NCBI RefSeq assembly: GCF_030253575.1 | Contig: NC_080561.1 | Span: 36,682,064 to 36,746,063, forward strand | Direction: 5' to 3' | Length of the DNA stretch: 64,000 nucleotides | Source of the DNA: Rhododendron vialii | Taxonomy: Eukaryota; Streptophyta; Magnoliopsida; Ericales; Ericaceae | Shown here: piece after piece, positions 24,107-35,651 of the stretch | How the letters are laid out: the number at the start of each line of letters is the position of its first letter | How positions within the stretch are numbered: the stretch's first letter is position 1 | Position numbers and translations under genes: made by a program | The notes under the pieces: generated by a model | Told to the model about the DNA's origin: nothing | The model's input: the letters and a program-made list of their open reading frames with translations, nothing else | The model's database searches: none

Positions 24107-24440
24107 TATCAGTACTCTTTTGCAATCCAATATTGAACAGAAGAAATGGTTGCATTTTAAGCTTTTGAGTGACATCATATTGCTGCCAAACTACTAAAAA
24201 ACCTTTACACCAATTTGCAGATAGTTTTCGTGTCTTTTTCCTGTTGGTTATTCACATTAGTGCTAAAAAGAAAAAAAAAATTATCTTTTTTTTCAGATAA
24301 ATAAATAAAAAGGAGTAAAGCACAGCAAAGAAAAAGTAAGAAGTCAGAATAGTACTAAAAAGAAATACAGCTTTAACATGCATCTAGGTAGTGCACACAT
24401 GGTCAAGAAAGGTACCTTAATCTTTCTAGTTCCATAAACT

Positions 24441-24673
24441 GGAATTTTTGGGTGACGAGTGGGTATTACGTGGCGATATATATCAGTGATTTCAGTCATC
24501 CAAATGTATTTTAGACAGTTCAGATTTATTTTTTCTCTTTCCCTCACCCCACCACCACTCTCTCTCCTTTTTTTCTCTCTCTAAAATCCAAACCGTCTAA
24601 CACACATTTAAACGGCGGGAATCGCCGACGAGTACCACATGTGTGGTACCGCCCGGCGCTCAAAAACTTCTCC
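24441..24673. mobile_element. MITE (family of 61817-62042)
   Basis: The left end GGAATTTTTGGGTGACGAG and the right end, reverse-complemented as GGAGAAGTTTTTGAGCGCC, are imperfect inverted repeats. The second copy at 61817-62042 shares both ends and a CT-rich centre. Confidence 0.55.
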
Positions 24674-27431
24674 ATACAGTACTGTAGAACTGGGTGTTTT
24701 TTTATAGACAGCAGTTTTCACAGTGTCCTTTTCCCCATAACATAGATTCTACGTATATGAAAGTTTCAGGCTTTATGACTCACTACTGGTAATCAAAGGG
24801 GAGGACTGTGAGTTTGGGATATTATTACGGTATACTAGTGCATCAAAGTGAGCGAAATAATTCCATTGACCTTTTTGTTTTAGTAAAAGTAGGCTCTGGT
24901 TAAGGGAATCTTCTGCAACCAACAAGTGATGAGATTCATAATTTTAAGGTAACTGGTAGTCTTTTTACCTGCCTTTTGACTTGCGTTTTCTTAAATTAAA
25001 AAAAAAAAGGATACATGAAATGGTAAAGGAGGACCATAATGTCAAGTTGAAACAAGTATGATCAGTTTTAACTTACTTTTTCTTCAAAAAAAGGATGCTT
25101 GAAATCTTGACTAGGGAGCCAAATATACTGAAGCTGGAGCCTGGACCTCCTACACCGTGGGTCAATCGCATATTAACACGTGTCAAATCATTCATACCAT
25201 TACATTTTATTTTCGAATGCACAAAAGAATATATGGCAACGCTGAAAAGTTCCAAGCTAATTAAGCAAGTTCACCCCTATAGTCATTTGTCTTGTTCCCA
25301 TAATTTTGGCAAAATCCGAGTCCATGCCATTACCAAGATTGCATTGCCTTATCTCTCACTTCATCCAAGCCATTTGACTTGCATTGAAAAATGATACGAG
25401 TTTAATCGTGGCAAAATGGCGTACTTCATCCAAGCTAGCATCAAACTGGTGCAACATGTTGACAACATTGTTATTTTTTGACTTTTCAACATTGTAGGAA
25501 GCCAAAAATGGGTTCGGCAATGCCATTTTGGCATTAATTAATGGGTAGACTTGCTTAAATGCTACCTGCAAATGTGAATGAAAATTGAAAAGTAATACCA
25601 AAATACACCCCAAGATATTGAAAATAAAAATAACAGAATCTAGAGGGAAATATAGTAATGCCATAGCTTAATAGACAAGAAGAATAAGATCCCTGGTACA
25701 TCCTTCCAACTGCTATTTATGGTTTTTGACTAAACCTGCCATCAAGATATTTAAGAGGAAAGGGTGAAGTATTAGCAAACAGGCTAATATGATGAACATC
25801 TTAAAGCAGTAGACGTTACTGAGTGCTCTTGAAACAACGCTCTTCACCATTCACAATACATGTCACTGATTCTCGTAAACTACCAATACAAAATTTACGA
25901 GTCTCGCAATTTTCACCAATTACAACACACTCATGGAGAGCCACGTGGCCTTGCTCCAAGAGCATTTCATAATTTCTCCTTAAAGCACTTGGGAATATAT
26001 ATGTTGGCAAAGATGTCTAGAGCACTTGGGAGCTTGCAAGCCTATATGGATAGTTCAGACTATAAAGTTAATAACATTCACATCAATCAATTTACCAAAA
26101 AAAAAAAAATACATTCACATCAATAAGAAGAATTGTTTCATTGATTCTGCTACTTTGAGAGAGAAGTAGGATTGGTTTAAAGAGCTTGCATCTTCCCCCA
26201 GTTAGGAATCAAGAAAACTTTGCCCCTTACGTGAAATCAACGACCCTAAAAGGCTAAGATTAAGTAGTCACCAAATCACACTAATCCAAGTCTTCACTTT
26301 TTCTTGTGACGACCAGGTATCAAGGCCAACTTATAAGCATCTCGACTATATATATTTCTTGGGGCCGAAATTAACGACTAGGAAAATCTCTAGTGGCCCA
26401 AGATTTGCAAAGTTTGGCCTTTGTGAGATTCAACCTTGCGACCCTTGTGAAGGGCAAAGCACTTTAGTTGCCGTCTCGTGCCACTTTAGCCCAATCCCTA
26501 GGGGTTAATCCAAGTGATCACTTTACAGACAGATTAGAAAAAATATCAGATTTTGATCACCATGTTTCAATTATATATACTCCTACTAATTTGCATGATG
26601 TCTGCCCATTGCTGATTTTTTCTTGAAAAGTACTCTCCTTCTTGCGGTCATTCTGGCAATGATAGATTTGCTAGACGACACATTTACCCACAATACACCA
26701 AATGAGCAGTCAAAAGAACAATCTAAACTGTAAAAGGATATCTGTAGCAGTAGCAGAAGCACTTTAGAGACAGTGTAGCATGTGGGTATCGTCAGCACTG
26801 AAACAGAAATAATGCATCATTATTGTAGTTTTTTCCCCCCTTTCTCAGGACTGAAATAGAGGAATAGTAGAAGAGCAGATGCAACTCGCAACGGTAAGAC
26901 TCGAATACCGCCTGTGGGGTGGTGATTCGCACTTCATGTGTCGGATCTCGGTTGAACCTTTGCCTTCCTCAAGTAATTCTACAAAACAAGGAACCGGTTA
27001 AGGCTGTCTGGCTGAATACAGCCGGAGATTCCGATGCCTAAATTAGACACTCGGGGAGAGAAAGGCAAAATACAGATGTCAAATCTAGAAATAGTGACCA
27101 CTTAGGGTTTATACCTTAGGCTTTTATAGAAGGTGTATATACTTGTTCCCCAAGTAAGTTCGTGCTAGGTACGAGCACCATGATGTCACTTGTAACCATT
27201 TTAGGTGGGTGACGTCACGCATGATACTCGGTGTCCACGTGGCCGAACACGTGTCCGGAACATGACACCCGGCACCACGTAGAATCCACTTGAATGCTGA
27301 GTCACCACATGGATCGGGCATGGTCTTGCCTGGCCTGGCCTTGAAGTTAATAAAGACTAGACTCACTTAGTGGGCTTGAGAGAACGGTGCGGTCCATGTG
27401 CATTTGGCAAGCAAGCCCCAACGAAAACTTC

Positions 27432-27705
27432 ACGGCCAGGAGCAAAACTTTCTGGCCAAAAGTAATTCTTCGCGGCTAGGAGCAATTTTTTGCGGCCAAG
27501 AGCAATTCTTGATGGTCAGGAGCAATTCTTTATGGCCAAGAGTAATTCTTGGTGGTCAGGAGCAATTCTTTGCGGCCAAGAGCAATTCTTCACGGCCAGG
27601 AGCAATTATTGGCGGCCAAGAGTAATTTTTTGAGGCTAAGAGCAATTCTTCGCGGCCAGGAACAAAACTTTGCGGCCAAGAGCAATTCTTCACGGTTAAG
27701 AAACA
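27432..27705. repeat. 21-bp minisatellite, about 13 copies
   Basis: Tandem units of the form GCGGCCAAGAGCAATTCTTC, with CCAAG/CCAGG alternating in many places. Because 21 is a multiple of three, one plus-strand frame stays open for about 75 codons; that openness is explained by the repeat and is not evidence of a gene. Confidence 0.9.
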
Positions 27706-27799
27706 TCTTTGATTTATAGAAAAGAATCACGACGGCCCAATGGCTCATCGAGTTCGGCCACTACACCGCCTATAGTATTAGATCGAGAAATTTTGACAA

Positions 27800-28290
27800 C
27801 TTTGTTAGGCATTTTCGAAAGAGTGTAAATTCTGTCCAAATGAGCCGAAAAATGGGGGGGGGGGGGGGGGGGGGGGGGTTTCGCAACCGCTGTGGGCCCC
27901 CTTTTGCATTTTTTTGGGTAATCCAATCCGTGCATCCTATAGGGCCTGCAAAATAACACATTCATGCCAAAAATTAGCTTGTTCGGACATCGATAGGTAT
28001 GTCAAAAGTTGAGTTTTTAGACGAAAAAATGAACGGTTGTGGACAGTTTAACTTAAAAAACAGTTGATAACAGTTGATAGATCCAGGCAGTCCATTTTGT
28101 TGTCTAGAACTCAACTTTCGACATACCTATTAATGTTTGGACAAGCTGATTTTTTGCGTAAATGCATTATTTTACAGACCCAAAAAAATGCACAGTTTAA
28201 ATTACCCAAAAAAAATGTCCGAAGGGAGCCCGCGGGGGTGCTGGCGAAAAACCCCCTTTGTTCGGCTCATCCGGACAGAATTTATTCTCT
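27800..28290. mobile_element. Large imperfect palindrome with 25-bp poly-G
   Basis: Left-arm blocks (TTCTGTCCAAATGAGCCGAA, GACATCGATAGGTATGTC, AAAAGTTGAGTTTTTAGA) are matched in reverse in the right arm (TTCGGCTCATCCGGACAGAA, GACATACCTATTAATGTT, TAGAACTCAACTTTCG). The centre is near 28055. A run of 25 G sits at 27854-27878, and the right arm has a much shorter equivalent. It is probably a non-autonomous DNA element; ends are approximate. Confidence 0.6.
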
Positions 28291-28516
28291 TGGAATCCTA
28301 ATGATGAAAAAAGAAGAAGCAAAAACACAAACGAGCACCAGATTTACATGGCTCACCCCCCATGTAGCCGTTTTACGATAATGAAGACATACAATCCTCC
28401 CCCGTCTATACCTTCAATGATTAGAGATTACATGAGTTCTGTTGTTGTTGTAATAACAGACTCCGTACAAGAATTACGATGGAATTTCTTCTATGTTACG
28501 ACGTACTCTAGGTTCT

Positions 28517-28925
28517 AGCTTGGGTTTCCGTTCATGCTAATGATTAACTTATGCATCACAATTTTTTGGTTTTGTCTTTATTCAAATTTTTTTTTACGTT
28601 TGTTAGTTTTACTTCAAACTTTTATGTGATATGAGTGAGTAAGAATGAAAGGAACCAGAAAAGTAAAAAATTATGACTTTTACACAAGTATTTTGGAAAA
28701 TATCCAAGAAAATGTCCAAAAATTGACTTTTCGAGCTTTTATTTGAATATTTCCCAAAATACTTGTACAAAAGTCATAATTTTTTACTTTTCCGGTTCCT
28801 CTCATCCTTACTCACCCATATCACTTAAAAGTTTGCCGTAAAACTAACGAATGCAAAAAAAAAAAAATGAATAAAGACAAAACCAAAAATTATTCTGCAC
28901 AAGTTAATCACTAGCATAAACACCA
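28517..28925. mobile_element. Large palindromic element, ~400 bp
   Basis: Left CATGCTAATGATTAACTTATG and right CTTGTGCAGAATAATTTTTGG-type arms are inverted copies over about 180 bases each. They include TTTTGGTTTTGTCTTTATTC and its reverse. The centre is near 28725 (ACTTTTCGAGCTTTTATT). Transcription would give a long hairpin. No target duplication was resolved. Confidence 0.65.
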
Positions 28926-30536
28926 AGTTTGAACTCAAACATGCCGAAGGTACCCTTATGTGGAAAATGCAACACAAGTGGCTAGATGAACAGTTCCATA
29001 CTTCTCACAGAACAAACATGTCCACTACTCATATTATTACTGGCCATCAACAAAATGACCTACAGAAAAGTAAAGGAAGCAAATACATGATCTCTCTGTC
29101 CTAAGTCAACTCTTTTTGCATTCTGTTTTTCTCCACAGATTGCAAGTTCAATCACTTTCTCTCGTTATATAACATGTCATTTCGAAATTGCAAATCCACA
29201 AGTTGAGTAAAGACATGCATAAATAACGAGAGGAAGCAAAGACGTAAATAACAGACTGAAAAGGTATGGGGAGTACTCCAAGGAGATAATAGCGCGATTT
29301 CAGTATCGATCAACAGCACGGATGGGAATCAAAAGATCCTTATTTCAAGAAGCCAGAACTCGAAGATGAAGTGATTGGTGTTTTAGGATATGAACAATGA
29401 CTGTTGCATAGTAGAACTATTGTTAGGATAGCTGCTACCGTGGGCTGACATATTGTCTGATTCATTTGGATACCTGTTGCGGTTAGGTCAAGCCGCTTTC
29501 ATGTCCTTTAGAGTAGGGTCTCAATCTCGAGTAATAAGAAGCACCACTATAATCCCTGTGCAGCGCATCTAGCATTGATTTTAATTCGATAAGACCAACA
29601 AAAAGATGAAGCTAAATATGTACAAACAAAAAATAAGTGTTCAGAGTGACCTTTAAAGACTTGCCAACTGGTAATGACACCTTACCAGGGACACATGCAG
29701 AGAACGAAGATCTTGAAAATTTGATGACTAGATACTACCCTCATCCAAAACACAGTCAAGGACAAGTTGGACAAAAGAAAGAACTTAATACAGTGATCAG
29801 AAAGTGAACCCTAGATAAGTGTAGCAAATGTACATTGCCCTACCTTTCAGGAAACCCGAATTGCATGGGTTATCTTGTCAAGAACTGAAACTAGAAATTG
29901 CCAGTGAATAAGTGAGACCATCTTTGAAGATTGATACTTTTCAAGGATCACACAGATGCCATTCTTGAGTATCAAAGAGGTCGGAGCTCCTCATTTGGAT
30001 AAATGAAAGGAATAGACACTACAGACGATTCAAATGGAAAGCTATACCACCGCGACTAGATAGACTTAATGCTCCTGTTTTGGCTTGTGCCAGTGTGACC
30101 TTACAGCAAGACGTTCAACTTTAACACTAGCACTAATGAGATGCTAAGAAAGTGCATTTTTCCGTGGTATGTTTGTAAGGAGTATTGTACGTGTTGACAA
30201 AGTTGTGGAACAGAACGATGACAGCCTAGTAATCAGAAGGGTGAAGAATACAAACTGATAGATGTTTACTGTGCAAGAACATGTAACTTAAATTTAGTAA
30301 GAAGCATATATATATATTTTGGAAAACAGGCCAACAGAATCGCTAAATTCTTAGGTAGAGAGATTACTGTTCTCACTTTATGGACCGCGATACTTATTGT
30401 TACTTTCTCCTAAGAAAGGATGAAAGCATCGTACAATAGTATGTACATTCACATTGGGGAAATCTACAAAGCACATGACTATATCTAGAAATGGAAACCA
30501 ACCAAGGGGTCAAAAAGCATACGCGCCATATTGACC

Positions 30537-33500
30537 TTAGATTGCGTAGAGTTTCTTGTACTCATTGCTCATAATCTCTGAATCCGAAGCCATTGCAGAA
30601 ACAGACCAAGATTGTGACTTGCTACTCCTTTCCGACCTACGGATGCTCCTCAAAGTATAAGACTCAATCCGGTGCATAACCACCCAATAGCACATGGTCC
30701 CCAATGTCACCACCATGACAATTGTGCCCGTAAGAATCACTCCACCCGCCAACAACCTTTCGGAACTCCCCACAACAATATATGACATGGCGAGGAAAGC
30801 CACGGACACTAGGACACAAGCCAACCACATGAGCTTGTTAATAACCGCCACCATTTGCTTCTTAGCCTTCCTCTCCACAACCACAACTGATGTCTGAACA
30901 ACCACAATGGCCAAGGATATGAAGAGTGCAAGTGAATCAAAGACGAAGAATATAGTGAACGGTGCTTGAGCAGCGACTCTTGCTTCTCCCAGGGAGACTC
31001 CAGGAGGAATGTCAGTGGGGTCATCGGTGTACTGGCCAGGGATGGTGAAAATGGCAGCGAATGTAACGGTGGCGATTAGGATGGCGACTACAGTGGTGGA
31101 GTTGATGGCATTGTTGAGCCCTTCCTCGTGCATTTTGTTGAGCCTCTTGGCTATACCTTTTACGTGAGTTCGCGTTTGAAAAGTGTGCTCGAGCTGGTTG
31201 TGAACTTCATGTTTTATGTCGCTTGCGGTCTGTTTGAGTTCCCTGGCTGGATTTGTTGTGTGGCCTGGTCTCCTGGATTTTGCGCTTTCCACTCCATGCT
31301 GCTGTAGGATACTTGCAATTTCCGAATATCCCATTTTACTGGCGGTGTCAAGAGCAGTTTCTCCGGATCTGTTAATGGCTTCTTTGTTGATTCCATCGTG
31401 ATGCAGTAGAGCCTGAACAATCTGCAGAAGAGATGAGGATCATCACAAGGATTTCCAGTTTTATGAAGGGGAGTGAATCTTCTTAAAAGCATTTCTAATT
31501 TCTTAGTTATTGCCATGCATATTGGGCCTATGGGAGACGCATATGACTCCAGTAGATATGAACTCCAAGAGACTGCAGTACAGAAGCACAGAGACTCTCA
31601 ATGCAGGGTTTTCCTAATGATTCTAAGCATCGGATTCTTCGCATACTCCTGATAGTAAAAAACTATGGAGTTAAGTCACTTCATGTCGATAAAGTAGATT
31701 TGAAAAAAGCAAGAGTTGTTAGTAGCACGAAGCGGGGGTGGGGTGGGGGCAGGAGCGAGTGCGGGGGAGTGGAGGCATCTAGAAGCTCCTAAGGTTGGGA
31801 GCGCCTAAGGAGCATATATAAATTTTATAAAAATATGTATATAAAATATATCTTTAAATACTTAACCACTAAAGGAAAAGTGATACTTAATGAAAATTTT
31901 CCTGATCTTAAAATGTAATTATCGGAAGTTATATATTCTCAATTTGCAAAACTTCTTGACTAATATGATTCTTATATTCTTGTTTTCACAATGCATAACT
32001 CCCTTAAAAGTAAGGGAATAACTGCCTTAACGGCCTGATAAGCTCCCATCTTAGTTAGGAGCGAGCTCCCATCAAGCTCCCAACTTGGGAGCACTGATTT
32101 GAGCTCCGGTCTAGGAAGTGCACCCATTTTAGAAGGATCCTGCTACTAAGCATGAATAGTAAGCATATTTGCCAAATCCATCTCATGGAAGTAGTAAAAG
32201 CATTTTTTATGGCAACATTGCATCAACAATGTCAGAGAAATAAGTTCTCTATCGCTTCTGCTCACAGCATTCTATTTGAGCTGGGAACATCGTTACGTGA
32301 GGGCATTGTCTATAATTGCATTTTTTCCAGACAGTTTTCTGTACAACAATAAGGTCAAGCTGGGATTCTTTCCTCTTGAGGTGCCACTTGGGGTTTTAAT
32401 CTGCATGCCAAGAAAAATTCCTTCATTTTACTAGCAGATTTCAAGACATGATTTTCTAGTGGTACTCAGCGATTCACATTTTAAGATACCGCCACCTCTC
32501 GTAATGGGTACTACTTTAATGAGAACATCTAATATGCATGAAGAAAAGGAAACAAAAACTAATAAGGGAGCAGCCTCAAGGGATATCCAGGATTCTTCCG
32601 CCATCAACATCCCGGCGACGACTACAAGATTCCAAGATCTACTTCACCTATATAAAAGAACCTCAACTTAGTAACCTTTAATGGGTGTCTAAGATGGGTG
32701 GATTGGGTACAGACCTAACCTTAGGACTTCATCCACCAAGTCACTGTACTCGGGCTTGAACCAACAACCTCAAGATTAGTAGGACGAATTTTAACCAATT
32801 GACATGCGTACAATCAATTAATTGGTGCATTGGCTCGAGTTCTTTCCTATATGTTTAAGCCATTGGTCCATGCCTTTCAAATTATTTAAAACGATTTTGT
32901 GAATTCAGCCATTTCCGCACGAATGGACTTTTTGAATTCTGAGGGGGAAACTTGTATTATTTACCTGTGCACGACCTTTTCGAGTCGCTATGTGGAGTGG
33001 AGTGTTGCCCTTGCTGTCAACCATATTTATCGACTCAGGATCTATCTGAATAAGCTCATCAACCACCTCCACACTCTGCCCCTTAACTGCCATGTGAAGA
33101 GCAGTCTGCCCCTTCTTATCCTTGTTTGACGCAATTCCTGGTTCTTTTCTCAATAGGGCCTTCACAATCTCCAAATGCCCATTTCTTGCAGAAGAATGCA
33201 AAGCAGTTTTGCCGTTGTTCCTCATTACGGGGGCCAGGTTGCTTCTGTTTTCCAACAGGAAATTGACCACTTCGATATGGCCCTGTGATGCAGCAGAGTG
33301 CAACGCCGTGGTGTTGGACTGATCAAATGTCATTGCAAGACCAGGAAGGGCTTCCATGAGTATCTTTAATATCTCTGCAACATGTTAGACAATCAAGTTT
33401 TCAGGAAAATATTTCAATCATGAGTACGAATCAGATATCAGAGATGACGCAACATAAGATCTCAATTTCACCAACAATTTGAGAAAAAGCTTCATTTGAT

Positions 33501-35244
33501 ATGAAGCATTGCAATAGGAGAACCCAAACTGAATCTGGGTTAAGTCTCAGCGATACACTTACAACCTACACAGTATAAAAGAAAAATGGATGATGATAAT
33601 GGCAAAACAGTTTTTGGTAATGCCAAAACTTTTGGTGCATAAGAAACTTGATATTGAGTAAAATTTTGGCATTAACAAAAAGTTAAAAACTTAGTTGGCA
33701 TTATCAATAGAAATGGATGATGATATAGTATGACTAAGGAAATGAGCCTCCCCGGCTGTAAGTTAAAAAATGAGTACAACTGATTAGATGAGTTTGAGTA
33801 AAGCAGAGAATATCGATTTCGGGATTTCTGTAACCAAATTCATAAGTCAAGATTTGAGCAAGGGCTGGGAATGTCCTTATGTTCTGATACGTGGAATGTG
33901 CATAAATGTCATCTTCCATAGCATGAGTTGCAACTTGGTTTGGTGTGTTTACATTGGCTTCAGAAGTACTGGTTAGTCTCTTTCATATGAAGTTCTTTTA
34001 GGCTTCATTTTGCCTCTACGTTGAATACTTATTACTGGAACTTTGTAGGATTTCAGGTCTCAAGACTACAGTGCCGTCCTCTACTGCCTGCCTCAGACAG
34101 GTGATGTTTCTCTGTCTAACAACTAAAATTCTCTGATGAGATACTGAACATCTAATTTGATGTAATTTTTCATGGTACTATTAATGTTCACTCCTATTGA
34201 CTGAAAAATGCATACATCTATTCAAAAAAAGCTCACTAAGAGCAAGTCTAGCCGTTAGTGTCAAAATGACTTTGCCGGAGTTATTTTTTTTGACTTCCTA
34301 CAGTGTTAAAAAGTAAAAAATAGCAAGGTTGTTGCCCAGATTCGTGCCATTTTGGGCACAATCTCAAATCTAGCCCACTAGATTAAACCCGTCTCATTTG
34401 TTTCGATGCAAGACAGTTGGCTTGAGTAACGTGTCAAAATTGGCAAAGTCGACGTTCCTGCTAAGATTGGTTGGTTAGGGATATGTGGCAGATTTGGCAA
34501 AGTCAAAGTTCCTGCTAAGTTTGGCACTAAAGATGACTTTGCCAGTTTTGGCAGCAAAGAATAGCAGCAGGTGGACTTGGATTTTGCAAAAAAAATTGCC
34601 AAATTGAGACTTGTTCCTAGTGAAGTTGGTTGTCTCACCCTCCCTCCACAGTGGAGGCGGAGGTTCGAGCCCCATGGGAGGCGAATTAGGGGTTCAGGGC
34701 AATGGACAGCCTCTTGACCCCCTGTTGACTAACATACTAACACCCCGTTAACCCCCGCTGGCCGCTGATTTATACAATATTGGGAAAAAAAAAAAACCCA
34801 GTATAGCAACCGGTGGACTTGCTCTAACGGAGTTAATATTTGAAAACACAAAGATATACTCCAAAAAAAAAAAAAAAGAAGAGGAAAATAATGGACAAAA
34901 CCATACTCACCCAAGTCCCCTTGCTTGGCAGCAATGTGGAAGGCATCAAATCCATTCTTAGCTTTGATACCAGCAGATGCAAGATCATAATATTTTACCG
35001 TTCCCTTCACAAAATGGACATAGCCGTACTCAGCAGCAACATAAAGGGCAGTTTCCCCAGATTGATTCTGCTTGGATAGCAACTCCTTCAACTCATCATC
35101 TCCAGTATTGGTGATTATCTCCAAAGCCACCTCCAAATTCCCTGCTCTAGCTAAAGAATGCAAAGGGGTGTCGTCTCGTTTCCCCGTCAACTGCTTCGTC
35201 ATCTTCTTCCTCCGGAAGCTCTGCTGCCTCGCCGGAGCCTCCAT
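30537..35244 (-). CDS. Ankyrin-repeat/PGG-domain membrane protein, At5g02620-like, 542 aa
   Basis: Three exons on the minus strand: 35244-34911, 33374-32965 and 31421-30537, with GT-AG introns and matched phases (334+410+885 = 1629 nt). The protein begins MEAPARQQSFRRKKMTKQLT and has ankyrin repeats over roughly residues 24-290 (recurring TALHxAAxxGHxEVV patterns such as TALHSSARNGHLEIV). The PGG domain follows, starting near NNAINSTTVVAILIATVTF, with the namesake motif reading PGQ at about 376. Four hydrophobic spans follow and the tail is Ser/Arg-rich. Relatives such as ITN1 act at the plasma membrane in salt, ABA and defence responses; the specific role here is unknown. I chose the ATG at 35244 because the upstream in-frame codons begin only with GTG. 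Intron 1 holds a Harbinger MITE plus SINE. The 410-nt middle exon has the same length as exon 3 of the neighbouring ITN1-type gene. Confidence 0.9.
32650..32830 (-). mobile_element. Possible SINE fragment in an ankyrin-gene intron
   Basis: On the minus strand GTTGGTTCAAGCCCGAG matches the pol III B box and a plausible A box lies upstream. No A-tail or target duplication was resolved, so this is tentative. It lies in intron 2 of the 542-residue ankyrin gene. Confidence 0.3.
34240..34824. mobile_element. Harbinger-type MITE carrying a SINE
   Basis: The ends GAGCAAGTCTAGCCGTT (left) and AACCGGTGGACTTGCTC (right) are inverted repeats and TAA flanks both sides (34237-34239, 34825-34827). The interior repeats GGCAAAGTC and ACTTTGCC blocks. 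A SINE at 34628-34795 has inserted near the right end. Located in intron 1 of the 542-residue ankyrin gene. Confidence 0.8.
34628..34795 (+). mobile_element. tRNA-derived SINE (family S1, copy 2)
   Basis: The B box reads GAGGTTCGAGCCCCA. The body runs through CCCCTGTTGACTAACATAC and the 3' end reads ATACAATATTGGG followed by an A tail. It is the plus-strand relative of the copies at 20128, 38284 and 40930. CCTAGT/CCCAGT may be its imperfect target duplication. Confidence 0.7.
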
Positions 35245-35516
35245 GACAGAAATCACTCTCACCCAAAAGAGATTAAAAAAAAAAAAAAAAATCCCCTTCT
35301 ATATCTGAATCTCCATATCACCCAATTCTACCCAATTTTACACCTCCAGAAATTGACTTTCTGCTTTCAATTAAGATAAGATAGAGGGGATGATTACAGC
35401 ACATGAGACATGAGGGTCTGAGTTGTGATACACAAAAGTCAAATTCTTACATCATACACAAAGAATATATAATCTGCATATCCCACAAAAAGGAGCTGTA
35501 TATTCCATTCAGATTA

Positions 35517-35651
35517 TTAATACCCAAATTGCTTGCCTGATTCTCTCAGTCCATATTTCTTTAAACAGTACACCATGAGAAGCAGGACCAAAACCCCATA
35601 AACTGCAGAAATAGCAACCAAAAATGTAAGATATAGAAAGAAATTTTCTTC
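35517..35651 (-). CDS. Possible small membrane-protein exon (unproven)
   Basis: A 44-codon open frame just upstream of the ankyrin gene encodes one strongly hydrophobic stretch (FLVAISAVYGVLVLLLMVYC) followed by a basic tail, KKYGLRESGKQFGY, and TAA. A candidate acceptor AG lies at its 5' edge after a T-rich run. There is no start codon before the hydrophobic part, and I could not find an upstream exon in phase. The candidate at 35811-35880 ends in a good donor (ACCAG|GTGAAC) but does not join in this frame. It may equally be 5' UTR of the ankyrin gene. I do not recognise a family. Confidence 0.2.
   Translation of the reverse strand, partial: EENFFLYLTFLVAISAVYGVLVLLLMVYCLKKYGLRESGKQFGY

Larger units (their letters stand above)
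22403..30536. other. 8-kb intergenic region dominated by repeats
   Basis: No gene could be supported. The first few hundred bases probably include the MAKR-like 3' UTR, and the last few hundred that of the ankyrin gene on the other strand. Between them lie a Tourist-like MITE (22905-23222), a GC-rich hairpin element (23721-24106), a further MITE (24441-24673), a 21-bp minisatellite (27432-27705) and two large imperfect palindromes (27800-28290 and 28517-28925). The stretches 24674-26330 and 28930-30350 show nothing I can name; 26335-26515 may be a decayed SINE on the minus strand. Confidence 0.5.

Noticed and set aside
25095..25664. Overlapping frames of about 100 codons on both strands
   Set aside because: No domain, no splice-consistent extension, and similar lengths on both strands indicate chance.
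27398..27625. 75-codon open frame with repeated GQEQ/KSNSS-like peptides
   Set aside because: Openness is fully explained by the 21-bp minisatellite; there is no promoter, family or codon-bias support.
27432..27705. Regular short repeats considered as a CRISPR array
   Set aside because: Units are directly abutting with no unique spacers, and the sequence is a plant nuclear genome.
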